A stretch of DNA of 64,000 nucleotides from the NCBI GenBank assembly GCA_003246205.1, contig QKBC01000010.1:124001-188000 (forward strand), given 5' to 3'. This document shows, in pieces, positions 58,840 through 64,000 of this stretch (positions are counted from its first letter, which is position 1; each line of letters begins with the position of its first letter). The notes under the pieces are model-generated. The model ran no database searches. It saw only the letters and a program-made list of their open reading frames with translations, and was not told the DNA's origin. The translations under genes were made by a program, and so were the position numbers. Source of the stretch: Flavobacterium haoranii (GTDB lineage: Bacteria; Bacteroidota; Bacteroidia; Flavobacteriales; Flavobacteriaceae).

Positions 58840-59577
58840 ATGCAATTAACCATAAACACCACACAAAATGTGAATATAAATTTTACAGCAGCTTCTGTTG
58901 GTGACAGGTTATTAGCACAAATATTGGATATTTTAGTAAAAGCTGCTTACATTGTTGTTGTCATTGTTTTTTTTGAGGCAACTGATTTAAGTAAGATTTT
59001 TACAGGTCTAGATCAATGGTCTATTATGGCTATTATTCTACTTATCGGATTACCGGTTATGTTTTATTCGCTGGTACAGGAAAGTTTATGGGAAGGACAA
59101 ACTGTTGGTAAAAAACTTGTAAAAATCAGAGTTATAAAATTAGACGGTTATCAGGCCGGTTTTGGAGATTATTTAATTCGATGGTTATTTCGAATAGTTG
59201 AACTAACTGTTGGGAATGGTTTATTTGCTTTGATCGTTATGATAGTAAACAAACGAAATCAGCGATTGGGAGATATAGCAGCAGGCACCGCAGTAATTTC
59301 TTTGAAGAATAATGTAAATATTAATCATACTATTTTACAAGAGGTTGATCAAAATTATGTGCCGACATATTCACTCGTAATTAAATTATCAGATAATGAT
59401 ATGCGAATCATTAAAGAAAATTTTGAAAAAGCAGTTGCCGTACGGGATTATAATACAATTATAAAATTACGAGAAAAGATCATTGAAGTTACGGGGATAA
59501 AGAATCAATCCGGAAATGATCAGGATTTTATCAGAACACTATTAAAGGATTACAATTATTATACACAAAATATGTAA
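58840..59577 (+). CDS. RDD family membrane protein
   Basis: 245 residues. Three or four transmembrane segments, with AASVGDRLLAQILDILVKAAYIV carrying the Arg and Asp pair that gives RDD proteins their name, and SLWEGQTVGKKLVKIRVIKLDG and RNQRLGDIAAGTAVI as further family signatures. The cytoplasmic C-terminal tail (about 165-245) is helical. Role uncertain: some RDD proteins are ion antiporters. It is divergent from the SpoIIM gene with only 24 bp between the two start codons, so the two promoters must overlap the coding ends. Confidence 0.9.
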   Translation: MQLTINTTQNVNINFTAASVGDRLLAQILDILVKAAYIVVVIVFFEATDLSKIFTGLDQWSIMAIILLIGLPVMFYSLVQESLWEGQTVGKKLVKIRVIKLDGYQAGFGDYLIRWLFRIVELTVGNGLFALIVMIVNKRNQRLGDIAAGTAVISLKNNVNINHTILQEVDQNYVPTYSLVIKLSDNDMRIIKENFEKAVAVRDYNTIIKLREKIIEVTGIKNQSGNDQDFIRTLLKDYNYYTQNM

Positions 59578-61362
59578 TTAATAGGTGAGGTATAAATATC
59601 CCGTTAATGGATCCGGGTAGTTCTCATCATTAAGATATAGAATGTAAAAATAAGTTCCTTCAGGAGCTTTGTTACCACCAATACCGTCTTTAACATATCC
59701 ATCCCAATTCGGAACATTATTGTTACCGGTCCATAATAGTTTACCCCAACGATTGTAGATTTCTAACTTAAAGTCTGTAAAAATATCACGTAATCCATCA
59801 ATGAAAAAATCGTCATTATAACCGTCATTATTGACCGAAACTGCATTATAGACCGTTGGAGGACAATTTCGGGTTATCAGGTTAAATGAGGTAATACTAT
59901 AACAGCCAAAATCATTTTCAATTCTGACGTATAAAGTTTGTGGAGTAGTTAATGCTTCGTAGGTATTTGTGTTGGTAATTTCATTTTGTTTGTTTTCGGC
60001 ATCTTCATAGGTGCTATAAAAGGAAACTAAATCATCGGGATTAACTTTTACTGAATCCTCATAATCTGCAAAATCAAAAATACCTTTGGTAAAACCTAAA
60101 TTACAAGAATATAAGTCTTCTAAAGCATTAAACAAAGGCGATAACCATTGCGTTATTTCTATTTCAGAAGTATTGTTGTTTTCGTTTAATTCTGTCACCG
60201 CTCCATTATAGTCTACATCGGCTACTAAAGTAAAAGTTTCTGTAGTTCCTTCCGGAAGCGTTAATGTTATAGCGTTTTGTTCACTGCCTCCGATAGCAAT
60301 AGGATTTTGAGTTGCTGCCGTTCCGATGAGTACATTATCAATATAAAAACCAATAGCAGTATTGGCAGGAAGTATTTCGGTGCTATTAACATTGTAAACC
60401 GTATAGTCAACAGTTATTTGTCCGCTATTACAAGATGTAGTGTAATCTTCTAAAGTAATAGTCGCATCGGGAAGTTGGCTGTTGAGTTTTACTGCTACTG
60501 TGTTAATCATGATAAAATCTTGAGAAGAAGTTAACTCGATCACTGCATTTGTATTTCCTATTGAAATATAATTTTCAATATCATATATGTCTAAATCCAT
60601 GTTATATAATGTGTTGGATCCAGTAACGGAATTTGTTCCGTTAAAAACATTATTGTATGGATTTAGAGTGTTACTCAAAACTTGTCCATTTATATAAAAG
60701 GATTCTGTGGCTAATTGTGCATCACCTTCCCAAGCTAAAAAACCAGCGGTTGCTCCGTTATTATCTAATACATTTAGATTTGTCAAATTAATAGTGAGAC
60801 TTTCAGGAACACCTTGTAAACCATCATAAATATTAATTTGATTAAGAGGTAAACTCGGATTTTCATAAACTATTAAAATTGCCCAGCCTGCAAAATTGGT
60901 TTTTCTAGTATAATGCAATGCTTCATAAGCAGAAATATCTAATCCTGAAAGTTCATAAACACCATTACCATAGCTTTGTACATAAGAGGTTATATCTTTA
61001 AATGCACTGAAATAAGTATATGTGTAAGGAGAAAAAACACGAACATGACTAAATGTTCTTTCAGAGGTTATTGCATTTCCATTTAATGAAACATCAAAAT
61101 CTCCGTCTCCACTTCCTGCCCAATAAAGATAAGCTTTTATAACAGTGTCATTTGGATCTAAGTTTAAGATAGCACTAGAAGAAGTACCTGTTACTAGACC
61201 GGAAGAAAGATTATTTTCTGCTGTATTCATAGTATTTCCTACAAAAGTAAAATCGTAGCGACCATTGACTTGAGTATAAAGATCTACATTTTGACTATAG
61301 CCAAAAACAAAAAAGAGCAAGAAAAATAAATAGTATATTGATTTAAAAGTGTTTTTAGACAT
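59578..61362 (-). CDS. Secreted protein with type IX secretion C-terminal domain, type B (gliding motility-associated)
   Basis: 594 residues. Signal peptide (FKSIYYLFFLLFFVFGYSQ) and a long beta-rich mature region: an N-terminal domain with VIKAYLYWAGSGDGDFDVSL that resembles the flavobacterial DUF3344-type domain, then a CARDB-like region (ITVDYTVYNVNSTEILPANT, NENNNTSEIEIT). The last 90 residues are the type B C-terminal sorting domain: NCPPTVYNAVSVNNDGYNDDF, YNRWGKLLWTG, WDGY and PEGTYFYILYLND. This domain is exported by the type IX secretion system and attached or released at the surface. The stop codon is adjacent to that of the convergent RDD gene. Confidence 0.9.
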   Translation of the reverse strand: MSKNTFKSIYYLFFLLFFVFGYSQNVDLYTQVNGRYDFTFVGNTMNTAENNLSSGLVTGTSSSAILNLDPNDTVIKAYLYWAGSGDGDFDVSLNGNAITSERTFSHVRVFSPYTYTYFSAFKDITSYVQSYGNGVYELSGLDISAYEALHYTRKTNFAGWAILIVYENPSLPLNQINIYDGLQGVPESLTINLTNLNVLDNNGATAGFLAWEGDAQLATESFYINGQVLSNTLNPYNNVFNGTNSVTGSNTLYNMDLDIYDIENYISIGNTNAVIELTSSQDFIMINTVAVKLNSQLPDATITLEDYTTSCNSGQITVDYTVYNVNSTEILPANTAIGFYIDNVLIGTAATQNPIAIGGSEQNAITLTLPEGTTETFTLVADVDYNGAVTELNENNNTSEIEITQWLSPLFNALEDLYSCNLGFTKGIFDFADYEDSVKVNPDDLVSFYSTYEDAENKQNEITNTNTYEALTTPQTLYVRIENDFGCYSITSFNLITRNCPPTVYNAVSVNNDGYNDDFFIDGLRDIFTDFKLEIYNRWGKLLWTGNNNVPNWDGYVKDGIGGNKAPEGTYFYILYLNDENYPDPLTGYLYLTY

Positions 61363-61473
61363 CTGAAATTCAGTTCTTGTTTAGAGTAAAACATTATAAA
61401 AATAATAAAAAAGCCAATAGCTTTTTATTCCTATGGTAAAAATTAGTAATTTTCCCCGTTAAATGAAGAAATC

Positions 61474-62454
61474 TTGAAAATCTATCAGGTTAAAAAATAC
61501 GAAAAAGAAAACAAAAAGCTTTGGAACGAATTCGTTAGAAAAGCTAAAAATGCTACTTTTTTGTTTTATCGTGATTTTATGGAATATCATCAAGATCGGT
61601 TTGAGGACTTTTCTTTATTGATTTTTGATGAAAAGGAAAATATCAAGGCTATTCTTCCTGCCAATAGAGTAGGAGATACTGTATTTTCACATCAAGGCTT
61701 AACATACGGAGGTTTGGTAATTGATGAAAAGACAAAGCTTTCAGATGTTATTATGATTTTTGAAGCTGTTTTAAAATTTTTATTAAAATCAGACACAGCA
61801 TTTCTGGAAATAAAAATATTGCCTTCTATATACGAACGTTTTCCGGCGGATGAATTAGAGTATTTAGCCTTTCTTTTGAATGCTAAATTAATTAGACGAG
61901 ATACACTTTCAGTTATAGATTTGAATTCTGATTTTAAATTTTCTCAAACTAGAAAACAGGAGATTTCAAAGGGTAAAATAGAAGAATTTGAAATTAAAGA
62001 AGTAGATGATTTTTCTGATTTTTGGGATAAAGTTTTAATTCCTAATTTAAAAGAGAAACATCAATCAAAACCAGTTCATAGCCTAGAAGAAATTACGTTG
62101 TTAAAAAGTAGATTTCCTAAAAATATTCGACAATTTAATGTTTATAAGAATAATAAAATTGTAGCAGGAACTACAGTTTTTGAGACAGAAAAAGTAGTTC
62201 ATTCACAATATATCTCGGGAAATAAAGTTTTAGGTAAATTAGAAAGCTTAGATGTCTTACATGATTATCTAATCTCTAATGTTTTTGCAACCAAAGCATA
62301 TTTTGACTTTGGGATTTCTAATGAAAATCAAGGAAAAAATATCAATTATGGGTTGTTGTTTTGGAAAGAGAGTTTTGGAGCTAGAACTATTACGCAAAGT
62401 TTTTATCGATTTGAAACTAAAAAATATGAGGAATTAAATAGTATTTTATTATGA
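61474..62454 (+). CDS. FemAB/GNAT-like acyltransferase of a glycan locus
   Basis: 326 residues with a TTG start at 61474; there is no in-frame ATG upstream and the next Met would delete the opening. A tiny ATG reading frame (61463-61477, four codons) ends on this TTG. The sequence has KNATFLFYRDFMEYHQDRFEDFSLLIFD and KVVHSQYISGNKVLGKLESLDVLHDYLI, followed by FDFGISNENQGKNINYGLLFWKESFGA, a pattern of the GNAT/FemAB-like family found in O-antigen clusters. Probably transfers an acyl group or amino acid to a sugar nucleotide or lipid-linked sugar. Overlaps the next gene by 4 bp (ATGA). Confidence 0.8.
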   Translation: MKIYQVKKYEKENKKLWNEFVRKAKNATFLFYRDFMEYHQDRFEDFSLLIFDEKENIKAILPANRVGDTVFSHQGLTYGGLVIDEKTKLSDVIMIFEAVLKFLLKSDTAFLEIKILPSIYERFPADELEYLAFLLNAKLIRRDTLSVIDLNSDFKFSQTRKQEISKGKIEEFEIKEVDDFSDFWDKVLIPNLKEKHQSKPVHSLEEITLLKSRFPKNIRQFNVYKNNKIVAGTTVFETEKVVHSQYISGNKVLGKLESLDVLHDYLISNVFATKAYFDFGISNENQGKNINYGLLFWKESFGARTITQSFYRFETKKYEELNSILL

Positions 62455-63545
62455 TTAAATTTCTCGATTTACATAAGATCAATCAACCATTTGAAACACA
62501 ATTTCAACAAAAATTCAAAGAATTTTTAGATAAAGGCTGGTACATTTTAGGCAATGAAGTTAAAAGTTTTGAAATTAATTTTGCTTCTTATTGCGAAACG
62601 CAATATTGTATTGGCGTAGGAAATGGTTTGGATGCCTTAGTGTTGATTTTAAAAGCCTATATTCAATTAGGAAAAATTCAAAAAGGAGATGAGGTTATTA
62701 TTCCGGCCAATACCTATATCGCAACCATTTTAGCAGTTCTGGAAGCCGATTTAGTTCCGGTTTTGGTGGAACCAAAGTTGGAAACATATACTATTGATTC
62801 TAATTTAATAGAAGAAAGAATTACGGCAAAGACCAAAGCCATTCTTCCGGTACATTTGTACGGACAGTTAGCCGCTATGGATGAAATTGCCGTTTTGGCT
62901 AAGCAATACAATTTATTGGTCATAGAAGATGCAGCACAATCTCACGGAGCTAGAGCCAATTATAAAATGCCAATCACTAATTATCCGAAAGCCTATAGTT
63001 TCTATCCCGGAAAAAATTTAGGCGCTTTGGGAGATGCCGGAGCCATTACAACGGATGATTCCGAATTAGCAGAAGTTTTGTATGAACTACGCAATTACGG
63101 TTCAAAAAGAAAATATGAAAACGAACGTATCGGAGTAAATTCACGATTGGATGAATTACAGGCTGCTTTTCTCAATATCAAGTTACCTTTTTTAGATCAG
63201 GAAAATGAGGCAAGAAGAGTAATAGCCAAAAGGTATTTGGGTGAAATAAAGAATTCGAAAATTATTTTGCCGGATTGGGATAAAACAAATAAGCATGTAT
63301 TCCATCAATTTGTGATTCGAACTGAAAATCGTGACGAATTAGCACAATATTTAAAGGAAAATGGAATTGAAACTATGATTCATTATCCGATTCCGCCTCA
63401 TCAACAAAAAGCATTAAAAAATTGGAATCAGCTTTCGTTTCCAATTTCAGAGAAAATACATCGGGAAATCATCAGTTTACCGATCAATAGTAGTTTAACC
63501 GAAGAAGAAATAGCGGTGATCATTAAGGTCCTAAATGTGTATTAA
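62451..63545 (+). CDS. DegT/DnrJ/EryC1/StrS sugar aminotransferase
   Basis: 364 residues. PLP-dependent fold with GVGNGLDALVLILKA, EDAAQSHGA at 159-167 (cofactor Asp160), and the Schiff-base Lys188 in FYPGKNLGALGDAGA. NYGSKRKYENERIGVNSRLDELQAAFL matches the sugar aminotransferase group (FdtB, QdtB, WecE). It transaminates a keto sugar nucleotide, most likely the 3-keto-dTDP-6-deoxyhexose that is then acylated for an amino-dideoxysugar such as Fuc3NAc or Qui3NAc. The FemAB-like neighbour upstream may be the acyltransferase; the sugar is inferred. Confidence 0.92.
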   Translation: MIKFLDLHKINQPFETQFQQKFKEFLDKGWYILGNEVKSFEINFASYCETQYCIGVGNGLDALVLILKAYIQLGKIQKGDEVIIPANTYIATILAVLEADLVPVLVEPKLETYTIDSNLIEERITAKTKAILPVHLYGQLAAMDEIAVLAKQYNLLVIEDAAQSHGARANYKMPITNYPKAYSFYPGKNLGALGDAGAITTDDSELAEVLYELRNYGSKRKYENERIGVNSRLDELQAAFLNIKLPFLDQENEARRVIAKRYLGEIKNSKIILPDWDKTNKHVFHQFVIRTENRDELAQYLKENGIETMIHYPIPPHQQKALKNWNQLSFPISEKIHREIISLPINSSLTEEEIAVIIKVLNVY

Positions 63546-63547
63546 AT

Positions 63548-64000
63548 TTGAACGAATTTCAAAAAATAAAGGAAAATATACTTTTTAAAATATTCTCATT
63601 CAATAGTTTGAGTTTGGTTTTAAGAGTCGTGACCAGCTTTTTGACTTCGAAGGCAATTGCTTTGTTCATTGGAGCTTCCGGAATGGCATTGGTAGGTAAT
63701 TTGAGAAATTTTCTATCCTCTTTAGAGGCTTTAGGAACTTTGGGCATCCAAAATGGAATAATTAAAAGAGTAGCAGAGAATTATTCCGATAAAAAAAAAT
63801 TATCACGTTTGTTCTCAGTACATTTTTTAGGGATTCTTATCCTTTCCGTTATTTTAGGAATCGGAATCGTTATTTTTTCTGAATTCATTTCGAATAAAAT
63901 TTTTGATCAAGGCAATTATTCAACGGTTCTGAGAGCTATCGGAATTTTATTCCCTTTTCAGGCCTTGAATGTTTATTGTATTGCTTTTCTGAATGGCTTA
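63548..64000 (+). CDS. wzx: Wzx-type O-antigen flippase, N-terminal part (cut by window edge)
   Basis: 151 codons are visible from a TTG at 63548, two bases after the aminotransferase stop; no in-frame ATG occurs before 63683, which would delete the first helix. The sequence begins LNEFQKIKENILFKIFSFNSL, has a conserved GNLRNFLSSLEALGTLGIQNG and at least four hydrophobic segments. The pattern is of MATE-like O-antigen translocases that flip undecaprenyl-linked repeat units. The rest lies beyond base 64000. Together with the preceding two genes this marks the start of a second, O-antigen-like glycan locus running right. Confidence 0.85.
   Translation, partial: MNEFQKIKENILFKIFSFNSLSLVLRVVTSFLTSKAIALFIGASGMALVGNLRNFLSSLEALGTLGIQNGIIKRVAENYSDKKKLSRLFSVHFLGILILSVILGIGIVIFSEFISNKIFDQGNYSTVLRAIGILFPFQALNVYCIAFLNGL

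Noticed and set aside
61408..61426. Hairpin AAAAAGC/GCTTTTT as a terminator in the gap before the FemAB-like gene
   Set aside because: Only two G/C pairs in a 7-bp stem, and both flanking genes start from this gap, so a terminator has no obvious purpose here.
61474..64000. Complete O-antigen locus on the right
   Set aside because: Only three genes are visible and the flippase is cut by the window edge, so its extent and sugar content cannot be judged.

Overview
The window is a stretch of a Bacteroidota chromosome, almost certainly a member of the Flavobacteriaceae (Flavobacterium-like). The signs are low G+C, several TAnnTTTG -7 promoter boxes, a Bacteroidota-type arginine operon with an N-succinyl/N-acetyl-ornithine carbamoyltransferase, an OstA-like protein of Bacteroidota type, DUF5606, a five-repeat DUF349 protein, a secreted protein with a gliding-associated (type IX secretion, type B) C-terminus, and many terse intergenic gaps. 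No rRNA, tRNA, CRISPR array, insertion sequence or prophage was recognised.

Layout. Positions 1-1988 (minus strand) hold the start of a CCA-adding enzyme, a TsaC/YrdC-type protein and a zinc-ribbon methyltransferase. Positions 2074-15155 form a surface-glycan region. A plus-strand operon of seven genes (2074-8684) carries five glycosyltransferases plus gmd and fcl for GDP-L-fucose. It is followed by a convergent GT4, a LPS-kinase-like protein with a GT2, and a minus-strand set (dapD, LtaS-like sulfatase-fold transferase, WaaE-like GT2, heptosyltransferase-like GT9). There is no flippase or polymerase in this part, so it looks more like lipooligosaccharide/LPS core assembly than a complete O-antigen locus. 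Positions 16231-18719 hold mqo, ruvX and an Lrp-type regulator.

Positions 18722-26878 are a complete minus-strand arginine operon: GNAT, argG, argC, argD, argF', argB, argE, argH. Positions 27084-30720 hold def, DUF5606, mazG (whose 3' end has been tandemly duplicated), a VOC protein and a YedI/DUF808 membrane protein. Positions 30781-39174 are a mixed metabolic and stress region: NDH-2, Dps, succinate-semialdehyde dehydrogenase, a possible 49-residue protein, a monooxygenase-fold protein, a YeiH/LysR pair, and an AraC/aldo-keto reductase pair.

Positions 39231-51698 are a long minus-strand housekeeping block: DUF349, aroE, DUF368, TPR, class-III aminotransferase, OstA-like, purA, Fur-family and RelA/SpoT. 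Positions 51800-59577 hold a TrmH methyltransferase and DUF2167, then the membrane-associated MoxR/DUF58/DUF4350/DUF4129/SpoIIM set with a divergent RDD protein. A type IX-secreted protein follows. The window ends in the start of a second glycan locus (FemAB/GNAT-like, DegT aminotransferase, Wzx-type flippase cut by the window edge).

The most interesting leads are the MoxR membrane module with a degenerate VWA metal site, the cysteine-bearing GNAT and the Val90 carbamoyltransferase in the arginine operon, the 65-bp tandem duplication of the mazG terminus, a 145-bp inverted-repeat element beside dps, and the small ORF upstream of the aldehyde dehydrogenase. No wholly new system could be demonstrated from sequence alone.
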